From: Lithodes maja
Taxonomy: Eukaryota; Arthropoda; Malacostraca; Decapoda; Lithodidae
NCBI GenBank assembly: GCA_037953745.1
Contig: JBAKBP010007683.1
Location: 33,488 to 97,487, forward strand
Reading direction: 5' to 3'
DNA: 64,000 bases
Positions 29,484 through 41,962 of this stretch are shown one piece after another. Made by a program: the position numbers and the translations under genes. Position 1 is the stretch's first letter, and each line of letters begins with the position of its first letter. The notes below the pieces were generated by a model. That model was not told the DNA's origin. It made no database searches and saw nothing but the letters and a program-made list of their open reading frames with translations.

Positions 29484-31201
29484 ATTTCAACCTACTTCAA
29501 CTCCTTCTTCACTTCCATAGCAAACACACTTGCACAGAACCTACCTCAACCTCTCAATAAATACACGACAACAACGGCCACCTTTCGTAATTTCTACAGA
29601 GATAAAGACATACACCCGAACACATTTAGATTGCAAAATGTTACACCAAAATACACTTTTGACGAGCTGTCTACCTAAATGTACATAAGAGCACAGGACC
29701 AGACAAAATTCCTGCCAAATTTCTACGAGATGGAGCCATTGGTATAGCAGGCCCCCTAACCCACATCATCAACTTGTCAATTAACACCAACACAGTACCT
29801 GCTGAACTGAAGGAAGCTATTGTAACCCCTCTATTCAAGAAAGGAAATAAACTAGAAGTTGGCAACTACAGACCAGTTAGCATATTATGTATTGTATCTA
29901 AAATCCTTGAAAGAGCGGTATACACCCAAATTGAACACTACCTCAAACAAAATGATCTATTCTATAAGTTTCAATCAGGTTTCAGATGCATGTACTCGAC
30001 AGACTCCTGTCTCATCCACTTAACGGATCACATTCGTAAAGAAATGTCTAAAGGTAACTACACCGGTATGGTTCTTCTTGATCTACAAAAAGCGTTTGAC
30101 ACAGTAGACCATGATATTCTATGTAATAAACTACAAGCAATGGGCATAGGGTCTGTGAACTGGTTTAAATCTTATCTTAGTGGTAGAACCCAAAGAGTCA
30201 AAATTGATGATAATATATCTGATCCTATGCCAATTAACTGTGGGGTCCCGCAGGGAAGCATCCTTGGTCCCTTACTCTTTCTCTGTTATGTGAACGACAT
30301 GGAACTGAGCGTCTCATGTAAATTATTACTGTATGCAGACGACATCGTGCTTCTGGTTTCAGGAAAAGACCCAATAAGTATTGCCGCTTCACTTTCCAAA
30401 GAACTAGCATCATGTAGTGAATGGCTAGTGGACAATAGACTATCTCTTCACCTGGGCAAGACGGAAGCCATCTTATGTGGAACAAAACGCAAACTGAAAG
30501 ACATTGTGGGCTTCTTGGTCAACTGTAATGATATTCCTATAACAACAGTGTCACAAGTTAAATATCTCGGACTGAAACTGGACGCGAGTTTGTCAGGTGA
30601 AACAATTTTGGAATCTATCCTGAGTAAGTGTAGAGCACGTATAAAATACCTGTATAGACAGGTGGGATGCTTGCCCGCGGCGACCAAAAAGACCCTCTGC
30701 CAAGCGCTTGTTCAATGTCATTTTGACTATTCTGTGTCATCCTGGTACTCTGCATCATCTAAATCAGCACAGCACAAACTTCAGGTCACTCAAAATAAAA
30801 TGGTTAGGGTCATGCTGAACCTAGGACCCAGATCACATGTTGGCCAGGAACAACTTCAGTCACTAGGTATGCTCAATGTCTCTGACAGGGCCAAACAAAT
30901 CAGGCTAACTAATGCCTTCAACATTTTCTATGACAGAGCTCCAGAGTATCTAAAGAATGATTTTGTTAAAGCAAATGAGAGGAGTGGACATAATACAAGA
31001 AACATTATGTTTAATTTTAAGGTCCCGAGAATCCAAGGACAGGGTAAGCAAACATTCTTCTTCACTGCCATCAAAGACTGGAACGACCTACCCCAGTCAG
31101 TCCGTGAAAAGAGAACACTGTATTCCTTCAGACGTACCCTGAAGGAACACCTGAACCAGACAGCTGCGAGAAGGGAGCACCAAGCTTATGTCTACTACTA
31201 A
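29470..31201 (+). pseudogene. Reverse transcriptase of the PHD-LINE, C-terminal half
   Basis: Resumes with TYFNSFFTSIANTLAQNLP, then shifts frame near 29675-29690 before KSTGPDKIPAKFL. From 29774 the frame is open to 31201 (475 residues): LFKKGNKLEVGNYRPVSIL, QSGFRCMYSTDSCL, VLLDLQKAFDTVDHDIL (Asp), NCGVPQGSILGPLLFLCYVN and the catalytic YADDIVLL, then WLVDNRLSLHLGKTE and a thumb and C-terminal region ending YVYY. All RT motifs are present. The shift and the CR1 insertion make it inactive. The stop is about 290 bp before the ATT tail. Confidence 0.92.
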
Positions 31202-31494
31202 ATACGACATAAGAGATAGACAAACCAAACTGAAATGATTACTGATTACGGATTACTGATATTTACTATAGGATGTAAGGTATCTTAAAATAACCCCCTA
31301 GAAATACTTTCTCTAAAGTATCTATTTCTTTATCCTCCCCATTTCCCCAGCTAACCTAATCCCACAAGCACCCAATGGAAATACGCCTAACGGCCTTATT
31401 GGGCTATCCTTAGTTGGAATTATGCAAGGCTGGTACATGTCATATTTATAACAAACTATGTGGTACCAACTCTGTAAATTGCTAACTGAATATA

Positions 31495-31533
<39 letters not shown>
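31495..31533 (+). repeat. (ATT)n tail of the PHD-LINE
   Basis: A pure ATT trinucleotide run that follows the 3' untranslated region of the LINE directly, as LINE tails do. Confidence 0.9.
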
Positions 31534-31534
<1 letters not shown>

Positions 31535-31898
31535 AACCCTCTAACTATATTCCAAAAATAACAACCCCCACCCCTCCACGAAAACACATACCTTCCTCTT
31601 CAACCTCATCCCCCACCTCATCACCCCGAATGACCTGCTAGATCTACCCCCCACCAAACTCCCATAAAACTGCCTACTTCCACCACCAGCAAATCACCGA
31701 CCCCACCAAAGAACATACCCCACACACGTTCCTACCCCCAACCCTCCAAATTAAATCTCCACTCCCTACCCACCCGTCTAGCCCCCCCCCCCCGCATCCA
31801 CCCCTTTCCCCTCCACTATCCCTGCCACCCCACCCACACATCCACCAACCTCCTCATCTCATCAAACCCCCAACCAACCAACCCCTAAAAAATACACT

Positions 31899-32486
31899 AT
31901 GCCAACGACCAACCCCTCCTCTCACACGCAACTAACTCCTCACCAAAGCCCCTCCAAATTGACGGGCCCGACCTCCACACCCCCACTTGAATCCTCCCAC
32001 AAAGTCGCCCCTGCGAGAACCCCCATACATACCCCCACCAAATCCTTTTCCATTCCGCCTACCACCCTCACTCGACAAAAACCTCCACACGCATCTACCT
32101 CTCAAATAACCCCTGACCTCACCCCCACTAAATACCCTCCACCTGTAAAGCGTTCTTCCCCTCAATATAAAACATCGTCGAGCGACTCAAGTCCCACGAC
32201 AAACATCTACCTTCCCACCAGGACCTCCAAAGGTAGAATAATCAACAGACCCATCAGATTTAAAGACAGTTATACAAAAACAACACCCCGTTCTTACACT
32301 AAAAACCCAAGCCACACCACACACACACACCCTCCTTCTCACACACCTCCCTCACGCACCTTACCTAAACCGATATTGCACATTGCCTCAATATATTTTC
32401 CCAGCCTACAACACCACCCAAGAAAACCCCCAAAACCCCCAGACTCATATTCCCCCTTCACCCCCAGCTCCGTTTTCACGCGTTAA
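31899..32486 (+). CDS. Proline/threonine-rich tail protein of the older Gypsy element
   Basis: 195 residues, mostly Pro, Thr, Ser and His. The stretch LPTRTSKGRIINRPIRFKDSY resembles the short basic tail found after the integrase in many Gypsy pol proteins. No catalytic motif is visible. The frame breaks before 32640, after which another frame reads a basic stretch TGRLARLQRPHQARATALHN and then W-rich sequence up to the polypurine tract. Probably the C-terminus of pol, or a decayed third ORF; I do not see an envelope protein (no signal peptide or membrane span). Confidence 0.5.
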   Translation: MPTTNPSSHTQLTPHQSPSKLTGPTSTPPLESSHKVAPARTPIHTPTKSFSIPPTTLTRQKPPHASTSQITPDLTPTKYPPPVKRSSPQYKTSSSDSSPTTNIYLPTRTSKGRIINRPIRFKDSYTKTTPRSYTKNPSHTTHTHPPSHTPPSRTLPKPILHIASIYFPSLQHHPRKPPKPPDSYSPFTPSSVFTR

Positions 32487-32882
32487 TCCCTCCCCTTCGG
32501 TTAGTAACCCATTCACCACACTAAACAGACCTCCTGTCAGTCCCACACATCTCACTCGAGACATGACCTCCACCATGAACAAATCCACACCCTTCATCGC
32601 CCCCATCCCTACCCCCACGGGGAAAACTACAAACCATTCATACGAAAGGTTAAAGTAAAAACGCCCACAGGACGCTTAGCCCGTCTACAACGCCCACATC
32701 AAGCCCGGGCAACCGCCCTCCACAACACAGAGGACACATTCCTACAGGTATACATTGACCTGCAAAAGAAACCTGACCCTCGCTCTCTTGCTTGGTGGGA
32801 CCTTCTCAATACCCTCAAAATGACCCACCATGACTATGCTTCTTTTTACTTCACCCTTGAGGCTCGGGGACGAGCCTACAAT

Positions 32883-32896
32883 GAAGGAGAGGGAAG
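32883..32896 (+). other. Polypurine tract of the older Gypsy element
   Basis: AAGGAGAGGGAAG lies directly before the LTR start TAAAATG at 32897. This is the normal place for the plus-strand primer. Confidence 0.75.
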
Positions 32897-34113
32897 TAAA
32901 ATGCCCCAGAACGAGAAGCCCACCACAGAAGCCACGAGCGAACACCACACAGAAACACCCGAAAGAAAGGCCCACAGAACGAAAGGACCAGGTGACTGAG
33001 CCAACCAGTTCAGACAGGCCGAGGCCCGCAGGGCTAAGCAGCTCTAAACCACACCTGCCTACCCCTTCTAAACACTGACCTTTCCCACACCTCGCATATA
33101 CACTACCCCTCGTGTCCTACACCTGTACCTACATGATGACGAACATAAATACACCTTAAAGTTAATACACCCATGCCCTGTCCCTAAATTAGGATGTCAA
33201 TATCAACATACCCTAAAATACCTTGTCTTGCCAGACTAAGTTTCTGAAGACCAATCGCCCCATAAATCTATGTATGTTCCTCCCAGGTTAAAACACCCAT
33301 GCCTGTCCCTAGACCTCGTATATCATTTTTCCATGACGAGTATAGATATATGTAACCCTGTGCTCAGTCGCCCCCTTGCATTGTTCCTCTAGTAACTAAG
33401 TGTATATATAATATTAACCGGAGTATGCCACCAGTATTGATACGACATAGCGGCACTGTCCTTGTGTCGTATTGTGCCACGTGCAGACCAACCAGGTTTC
33501 ATCACCTTATTAGGACGACGGCTATAATGTCGTCATTCATGCAAGTATTCAATCCTTAGGTTAGTTATCTTTATCCGCCATTGTGTTCATCTCTTCCATT
33601 TACTTTTCCACAATTGTTATACGTCTTCCAATCACCTCCTTCGTAACCTCAGTCCACACTACCCTATTTTGCTTTGTGTCCTACACCTCTTACCCGCCAG
33701 ACTCTACCTACATGATGATGAACATGAATACACATTCATTTAATACACCCATGCCCTGTCCCTAGGTTGAGCCAATGCCAACCAGTTCAGACAGCCATAA
33801 ATCTATGTATGTTCTTCCATCCGAGAAGTAATATGTTCACCCCCTTAAAATACCTTGTCTTGCCAGACTAAGTTTCTGAAGACCAACCGCCCCCATAAAT
33901 CTATGTATGTTCTTCCATCCGAGAAGTAGTATGTTAAAACCCCATGTCCTAATTGATAAGAAACTATGATACCCATGGGTACACCAGTGTATATAGAACC
34001 ATTGTTCCTGTAAGACCTAGCCGGCAATGACTGAAGATGTTAGCCACCATGCAGTAACTTTAATTCTTACCCCAACCAGAGATTGTATATACAACCCTCT
34101 GTTCCCAATTATA

Positions 34114-34618
34114 AGGGGAGGTGTGGTGGAGTGGTCATGCCACTGGATTGGTAATCCAATGGACCCGGGTTCAAATCCCGATATATCAATGGGAAGATAT
34201 TATTGGGATTGAATTTGTGCTGTACCTAGTATCAGTGCATTACCACAAAGCCCACCGAAATGCCAAAAAAATACCCTCATTGTTCCCTGATTAAATAACA
34301 CTGTATGAATATTCCCATATTCAAAATATGTTACAGGGGGACAATGCCTAGTGAGTTCACTGCTCAATAGGTGGCGTTCTGAGAGTGAGGGTCTGAGTCT
34401 GGAGGGTGAGACGGTGAAGCACTTGAGCGAAGCAACCGGCCGCTTCAGAGATGGAGCTGCTTCGAGCCATGATGGTTGCTTCACATGTCTCACTCCCCAG
34501 ACTGGAACAAGACCTCACGGGCTTCACCGTGTTGAGCGGTGGAATGTACAGGCTCTCAGCCTATGCCCGAGAGGGAGTAGTTGGAATATAGAAAAAAAAA
34601 AAAAAAAAAAAAAAAAAA
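34114..34618 (+). mobile_element. tRNA-derived SINE, full length, poly(A)-tailed
   Basis: 505 bp from AGGGGAGGTGTGG to a tail of 27 A (34592-34618). It is nearly identical to the minus-strand copy at 6976-7486 along its whole length. The site without it is seen in the LTR-A copies near 1555 and 22030. Flanking bases (AATTAT / AATTGT) may be remnants of a target duplication but are too short to be sure. Confidence 0.93.
34115..34187 (+). tRNA. tRNA-Thr(GGT)-like head of the SINE (not a functional tRNA)
   Basis: A box TGGTGGAGTGG at 34124-34134, anticodon loop TTGGTAA, B box GGTTCAAATCC at 34168-34178. The 3' acceptor strand is lost. It serves as the polymerase III promoter of the SINE. Confidence 0.75.
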
Positions 34619-37159
34619 TTGTCTCGACGCATTTTCACTACGAAACAATACCGAAGTTAACCCTACGAACTGTCGTTTTCTTTGGTGTATATATCATTGA
34701 AAATGCAGTTCCCAGGAACAACTAGATCAGCAAGAAATAGTGTCAGATTAACAGTATCCATAACCATCGTATTGACGAGTAATAATACACCATGTTTTTC
34801 CCTACTTTGATTCACAGTCAAGCACACACCTACAATTAACCTCCTCTTCCCCCCAGCCCCACAGTCCACATGATTCTATCCTTTCCAGACTCATATACCA
34901 CCCCGTATTGTTCATCCCCCGGTAGCATTTGGCTAACATACTTTCCCTGTCATTAACCCCCAAACTCCAATATCAACTGTAGTCTAATGCCACCCCTACG
35001 CCCGGAGACCTTAGGGTCAAACTTCCACGCAGCCCCCTGAACCCTCTCCCTCTCATTAGCCCCCCACACTCCTCGACTCCTTTCCGACCTAGCCTCTCCA
35101 CCATACCTCCTGAATATCCTTCATTTTTCCGTTGCTAACATTCTCCAACCTTTTATATATATACTCCTATCCAGCCTACCTTCCCTTAGTAGGACGGAAC
35201 AACATTAGAACTTTACTAACCCTTTGCATGCCATCTATTCCCTCACAACCCATTCACAACCCTGTACCAAATGATCGTCAGTGCGAGGCTAGCCGCCTCG
35301 CCAGTGACTAACTTCTATTGCCATACTTCCAGATAAATGTGGCAGAGTTAGCAACCCAGTCTCCACCACATCCAGCAAACCATGCAATTAACAACCCAAC
35401 CGATTAACCTAGCTAGTCAAGGCACCTTCGGTTTTGGTATTACGAACACCCACATCTGTCTCATAAACAGAGGGTTATTACAAACACTTGTGATATGGCA
35501 AGCCCCTAGCCACAACCGCCGGACGACCATCACAGAGAGAGGGCGTGCACCTCCCCTTTTTTACCCACCCGAGGAGGGAGACCCCCACCCCTGCGGAGGT
35601 ATACCTGACCCCTGTTTTGACTTCCCGGGTCATTGCCAGGTAGCACAGGAATTCTTCCTATCAATGAACTAACCATGCATGACTAACCCCTTTACTAACC
35701 TCTATTAACCCACAATAATCCATTCACCTTTCTTGCATACTCGGATAATCAAATTAGCACCTCAGCTATACCATAGAATGAAGACTGAGCAATATAAGAG
35801 AGACGCTCCTATCACAGCTGTCCCAGTCCTCCTCGCAAAGTAGATCCAGTCTCCCTCCCCTCAATACTTCCAGTATAGCCAAAATAGTACCTCTTACTAA
35901 GGTTCAGTTATATCACATTATGAAGGCTCCCTATAGCCATGTGCCACAACAGTAATCACCACCTTACCTAGTCCCCGTATCTATTGAGAGCTCAAATAAT
36001 TCCATAAGACTCGAGATCCCTATGGCCTACAGGGTCCAAAACCGAGCCTATAAACCCAGCTCCAGCCCCCAGTAAAATCAGTTGAAAGATAGACACCAAC
36101 CAGTGGCTGGCCCCCTTAAGTTGACCTCTAGCTCTGCCCTTGTGTTGTTCCTGAGATTTGAGTTCCAGAGCCGGCAGACTTCGTGGCAGATTTGAGATAG
36201 AAGCATCTGTCCACGTACAAGAAATCTACATGCACCTTATAACCTTTACACACCAGTGGGTATATAAGCGTGTAGCCAGCAACGATCGCCAAGAGATCCG
36301 TCTTGAGAACTTCCTACATATGGACCCCCTGGACGGCCGCGGAACCAGTCGTTAGCCCCCAACATCACGGACGCAAGATAACCAGGACCAGACCAACCAA
36401 ATACTACCCAAGATTCACTTTATTAGTACTACCGTGTTACAGTACTAATTAGAGACTCACTTATTAATCTTTCTATGAAGTGGCTATATCTTTGCCCCAG
36501 TATAATTCATATATAACCATTCTAGTGGGAAGTGCTAAGCGTATCAGTGTTCATTAATTAACAGGCAACATTAACTCTCGTAATTACCCCTATTCAGAGA
36601 TTATTAAATAGAAGTAAAATTCTAGTGATATCTAACGTTCGCCCACTGATTTGTGTTCTACGTATTTCTGCTATAAGAATATAAAACTTAGATCAGTACC
36701 CCCCTGAGGTTACTAGAATTCCCGTGCTCTAAAAATATGCGTGTCTATTTCTAGTCTGTGAACTTCTACTTGCGCACCAGAACTGCCAGTAATAAATCTA
36801 ATTAGTTAAATTGAATCTATAAGTAACATTGATGTCTTCCAGTATATAAACTTGCGAACCAAGCCAGTGATCAGAAGAGTATACCTGAACGTTGGAAGTG
36901 GGAGACTAGGCTCCATCCAGATCCACTAATGCTAGTTGTTCATTTCTATCATTTGTCTTGTACAAGTATTCATACCTTCTTATGCTTCCTATTAACCATC
37001 TTCAATAAATGTGATCGTGTGTCTTGTTACCGTGTGTTTATTTTGTGTTCTCTATTCCTCATACCTTGTATTGTGCATGCAGCCTTATATACCCAGTCAG
37101 TTAGAACTCACATTACCCAAGTTAAACCTGTAGAAAAACAGGGCATAACAATAGCATAA

Positions 37160-37275
37160 CATGGGGCCGAGCTGTCTCAAATACTGGGCCGAGCTGTCTC
37201 GCCATCGTGGCCGAGTTGTCCAAAAGTGGGCCGAGCTGTCCAAGCCGAGCTGTCCCATGGGCCGAGTCGTCCAGT
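37160..37275 (+). repeat. Minisatellite of GGGCCGAGCTGTC units
   Basis: Seven imperfect copies of (G)GGCCGAG(C/T)(T/C)GTC with spacers of 0-10 bases lie between the end of the LTR-A at 37150 and the LTR-B at 37305. No gene here. Confidence 0.8.
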
Positions 37276-37304
37276 CACCCTTATAAGAGTGTGCAAAATA
37301 TAAA

Positions 37305-40300
37305 TGTTATGCCCTGATTTTATACAGGTTTAACTTGGTATAGGTGAGTTCTGCATGACTGGGCTATTGGATTTATTGCAAATTACATAAAAGGGAATCA
37401 ACAGAGGACATAGAAAAGCTCGGATAAATGGTTTGTAATACAGCTTTATTTTAATAAACACACTCGGATATATGGTCCGTAATAGAATTCGCACGAACAA
37501 TAGATGTTGGAGCGCGGGGGTAGGTTAGTGGCCTTTGTATCGTCTCTTAGCACTGCTCGCGGATTTGAATAGAGTTCTTTCGCTTCCCACTTCCAACGTT
37601 CAGGAATTCTTCTTCTGATCACATTACTCAATGATACGTAGATTACTTAAATCACAAGGCTACGCATCTCGTTATCCTGAGTTGGTGTGTTGGGGGCTAA
37701 CAGCGACTCTTTTGCCGTCCACATTGTCCGGGAGTGTAGAGAAGTGTACAGTTGGGCTAATTTGTCTAGCCGTTGGTGGCACGTCGTTATGGGACTCCTA
37801 CTGAAAGCCTTAAATGCCTCTGTCATCGGCGTAGCCAGAGAACACAGTGGATCGAATTAACGTAAGACAGTCGGGAGAAACAACTTTTCTTACTATTCTG
37901 GCCTTATGGGAGGTTCAGACGTGCGAGCGGCTTTTCGCCTTTCGGTCAAACAGACAATTATTTGCCCAGGAATCTTTCTCGTCGAGTCTTCTCCAAAACT
38001 TGCGTAATCCCTTCTAACATAACAAGATCTTTCTACCTTAGACTGGTTACGAGTTATGATTGCTCTTAAACCCAAAGTAGTGGCGAGCCGGCTGACAATA
38101 CGTTTATGAGACAATCAAAAGAATTCGTAAATCTGTTGTTGAAAGATATAATCTTGCCCCTGGTTTCTCAGTTGCAACAATATATTTGTCAAGGATTGAT
38201 TCCCTCCCTCACGGATGCACTTGGATCGCGAACACCGAAAATCACTGTATATCCTGAGGGTGGAGTTGGGGTAATATATCCACGAGTGCGGCACTTCCGT
38301 TGCGTGGGCGGCTACCTCCGGAACTGGCTTGTTTTCGGCGCGGGAGTTTATATATTGAGGGGGGGGCAGAGGGGGTTCCTTTGTCTTAACTTTTGGATGT
38401 CGGATGGGAACACAAGTTAATTTAATCCCTTGGTTGAAGAGGGTAGCATTAAAGGTCTATTATAAAGTTAGCATGTATAAGCCGCAATATGATTTACCTT
38501 TTTCTGTCATTTACTCTAAGACAAATCATTAATAGGGGTTGAGAGGAGGATGTTGGGGAGGAAAAAAAATAGTTTGTTCAGCGCCTTTGGGCTCAAGCGG
38601 TAAGGCAGTCTACGTTAATATTATCTCTAGGATCCTCCTCTGAGCTAGCTGAAATGCTATTAGGAATCTAAGACAGGTTAAGGGGGACTTGGGGGTTAGA
38701 TAGGAACGGGATAGGAATAGGATTTAGGCTGGAATTGAAACTTGGAGGTTGGTATAGGTTGTAGGCACCCGGAGTTTCTAGCAAGAATTTGGCGGGCATG
38801 CAGGATGTCTGTAGGCCTGCGCGAGGGGGAGAAGCTGGTCTCTTCGAGGGGAGGAAGGGGGGACTAGCCTTGCACACATTAATTCGCTGCCCCAGGTTGT
38901 AGTGGTGGTTAGTTGTGTTAGGGGATAGTTAACGGAGGTACCAGAATAGGTTTGTACTATCTGCTTACGGAAGCTTGAGAAAATGACTTGCTCGGCACAA
39001 ATTGAAACATCCTGATGGCGTCTTTTTAGAGGGTGTTGTTAAGCTCGGGTTGGTATGGAAGGGAAGAAAAACAGGCGACTAAAAAGGTTACTACTGGGCA
39101 CGTGGTTGTTACGCAAAGCATTGGTGGATAGAATCAAAAGTTAACTTAGGAATGTTGACATGCAGGGATGACGGTATTTTAGTCGTCGTTAATATAAAAG
39201 TATGGAACCCGGTCGAATAACTCAAGTTCAATATAGTTACTTAATTAGTTATTAGAAGACCCGGCCACTGGGCATGCATGGGACTTACACATGTTTTATC
39301 TTCATAATGGGGAGAGGGAACCGAGGTGGCTTTCCTAGGTGTTTCTGGAGAGGATCGGATGCAGATTTGTCAATTAATTTATATAAAACAAAAGAGACAC
39401 GAAAACAGAGTAGTGTGGACTGTGGACTAGAAGGGGGTGATTGATTAGACGTATAATAGGCGTGGACAAAGGCGGAAAGGAGGACACAATGGTGGATGGA
39501 AAATACTTAACTTACTAAAACGAAGGCATACAGGAATGACGGTATTAGTCGTCGTCAAAATAAAGTAATGGAACCTGGTTATATGTACGGAATACGATTC
39601 AACATGGGCAGTGCCTCTGTGTCATAACAATATCGATCGGGCAAATTCTGGTTCATATTATATTTAGTTACTAAAACAGAACAGCTGAGCCTGGGGTCGT
39701 GAGGGGACATTTTGGCCTAACCTCCTTTAAGGGAAGGGGGAGGGGGACATAGCCTCGCGCGGTTCCCCCTACGGTTCAGGTGTGGGGTGTGGTTTACTTA
39801 GGTTACAGGATAGTCAAAAGAGATACAAGAATAGGTTTGCACTCCCTGTATACTGGGGTTCGAGTCGGAACTGACTCGGCACGGAATATAAAACATCCTG
39901 ATGGGCGTCATGCGAGGGGAAAGGTTGTGAAGTTGGGTTGGTAGGCCTACGGGGATAGGAAAAGGACAGGGTGGCTCAAAAGGTTACCACTGGGCACGCG
40001 GTCACTGAGCAGAGTATTGTGGATAAAACTTTTTCTTTAACTTAGGAATGGTTACATGCATGAGTGACATCGATCTATCTCATAATGGAGAGAGAGAGAC
40101 TAGGTAGTTTTCCTGCACTTCTCTGGAGATGATCGTATGCAAATTGGACATTATTAATTATATAAATCAACAGATATGGATTAGTACAAGCACAGGGTAT
40201 AGAGTTAGTTTTCTGTGGATCGGTGGCATACATAGAAAAACGGGTTTTCATGGGGTAACAATTTTGAGGCGGTTGTACCGAGTTTGACCCGTAGCCAAAC

Positions 40301-41891
40301 TCACGCAAAATTAATACGACGATATTGTCCGGCACGATCTTACCTAAGCACAGGCCTACATACGAAATTGGAGATGGTCTGGGGCTTTCCTAATCAATGA
40401 GTAATTGCCTAATTAATTCTCGGAATTACTCCTAGGTATCTTGTCTAGTGAAATGGAGGTTGCATTAGGAAGGTTGGGAACATATATAGTTTGTGGATAA
40501 AACAACGGGAGGTTCGGGACATATAATTGTTATCTAACTAAGTACAGGGCTGACGTAATCAGATGGACATGTAGATGGTATATTAATTCAGGTAACGTCT
40601 ATCTTGAGGAGTTATAGAATCGTCTCAACATAATCATTTCGATCTCCAACTCTCGAATATAGATTCGTAGTCGGGGATGTTTTCTCATCTGAAGCAATAG
40701 TAATAGTAACACACAAGGGATAGGGTACATAATAGGTCGAGGATAAATCCTACACAAATGTGGTTAAGAATCTCAGTGAATTACTGGCAACAAAGGTGAA
40801 ACATGAACATAGTATTAATCGCCAGTACTAATAACAATCGATATGAGTCAAGTGTCTTAAGTGACGGATTAACAAAACAAAGAAACAATTAATATCTCAA
40901 GTTGAGAGACCTGGGGAGCATTGAGACAAAATAATTGCCCAGAATGACTAGGCGAGTCACACGGCTGAGGTTCGTATTACCGGACAGTCGCGGTGGACTC
41001 CAGAACAGAGGGGGAGGGGCATAGGTTTACTGAGGTGTCTTCAGATCGCCGTCGTACCTACACAATGAAAATAGTATAGTCTGCATGCAGGGTTGGTACC
41101 TTAATTAAATACATACTTAGTCGGTACATAACAAATGTTAAGGAATAAAGTAATGTGGGTTGTATACTAGAAGGCTGTGATTGGAGAGGCGTATACATAT
41201 GTGGAGTTATGTGGCAGGGAGACAAACGAAGTTGGTGTGGTGATCCTTAACCCTGCTCAGGTAATGTTCCAGTAGTGTAACGAAATTAGCAATGTGGCCC
41301 CATATGGGGACCGGCACTTTAAACGGCTCTCACCCGAAAACTGATTGATGGATTTTAAATTTCTTGTTACCAATAGAAACTACAATTAATGCTTAATATT
41401 ATGTTAAGAGCAAATTACACTATTGTAAATATTAAGTCATATATAAAAAAAAAAAAAAAAAAAAATGAAAAAAAGGGTTAACAAAAGTGAGGCATATCTC
41501 ATACATTACATAAGCTGGATTAATTTGGTTGCAGGGCTGTGGAGGGTATGGCTGAGGGTCTTGGGTGACAACAAGGCAGAACTCTGGGGCTAAAAAAAAG
41601 TTCGATAGGAAGGGGAAATTTGTAGTACACATTTGGGATTATGGACCCCATATGGTGACCGAACAGGTTGGTACTGGAAAGGGGAGGAGAGAGAGCGGCG
41701 GCTCACACCCTCTCCCAGTTGTAGGACAATGCGGACTGACTGCTCGTCTTCAAAGCTTCTTGCCATCAGCCTCCGGCCGTGAAATATTCGCGAAAAACCT
41801 GTTTTACGCATATTTTTTGGCCCATATGCCTGACCAGGGTTATAGCTATCCTGGCCTGTGACGCCGTTCCTTTCGTTCCTGGGGCATTTTA
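37305..41891 (-). mobile_element. Long LTR of a Gypsy relative (LTR-B), copy 1
   Basis: On the minus strand it starts TAAAATGCCCCAGGAACG (41891) and ends CAGGGCATAACA (37305), the same termini as LTR-A, about 4.59 kb. The body is different from LTR-A but matches 58374-62361 on the plus strand. Near its 3' end, CTGATTTTATACAGGTTTAAC mirrors the LTR-A ending. An A run at 41445-41464 lies inside. No flanking target duplication is evident (ATAAA / CTTCC), and no internal ORF is attached, so it may be a solo LTR or half of a rearranged element. Confidence 0.75.
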
Positions 41892-41909
41892 CTTCCGTCG
41901 CCTTTATAT

Positions 41910-41929
41910 GAGGTACGACCTCGTACCTC
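41910..41929. repeat. Short perfect inverted repeat
   Basis: GAGGTACGA and its complement are separated by two bases, followed by a 22-base T run (41941-41962). On the minus strand this is a hairpin after a poly(A) run, so it may be the 3' end of an unrecognised element. Confidence 0.6.
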
Positions 41930-41962
41930 AAGGTGGAAGTTTTTTTTTTTTTTTTTTTTTTT

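Larger units (their letters stand above)
23885..31533 (+). mobile_element. PHD-finger LINE with (ATT)n tail, split by CR1
   Basis: The LINE lies at 23885-25455 and 29470-31533, with a CR1 between. It begins practically at the start codon of its protein, with no clear 5' untranslated region, and ends in an ATT microsatellite at 31495-31533. Encoded order is two zinc fingers, APE endonuclease, reverse transcriptase. It inserted into, or beside, the 3' part of the orphan nuclease gene. Clade not certain; the RT resembles the CR1/Rex1/Jockey group. Confidence 0.9.
31541..32896 (+). mobile_element. 3' part of a second, older Gypsy element (internal region)
   Basis: C-rich, A-rich plus-strand sequence that leads directly into the LTR at 32897. 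It has the composition of the Gypsy pol leader and tail at 10924-12100. It ends in a polypurine tract (32883-32896). Because the LTR next to it is a different subtype from the 5' LTR at 7585, I treat it as a separate copy rather than the end of the 7585-19034 element. Confidence 0.75.
32897..37150 (+). mobile_element. Gypsy 3' LTR (LTR-A, older subtype) with a SINE inside
   Basis: Starts TAAAATGCCCCAGAACGAG after a polypurine tract and ends CAGGGCATAACA at 37150. Without the SINE (34114-34618) it is about 3.75 kb, longer than the younger solo LTR because it carries extra units around 33110-34030. A TATATAAG box (about 36258) and AATAAA with a GT-rich follow-on (about 37005) are kept. Open frames within it are not conserved between copies. 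Confidence 0.9.

Noticed and set aside
7580..37155. ATAAC (7580-7584) and ATAGC (37151-37155) as target duplication of one 29.6 kb nested Gypsy
   Set aside because: The two LTRs belong to different subtypes by sequence, so they are not a pair; the near match is probably chance.
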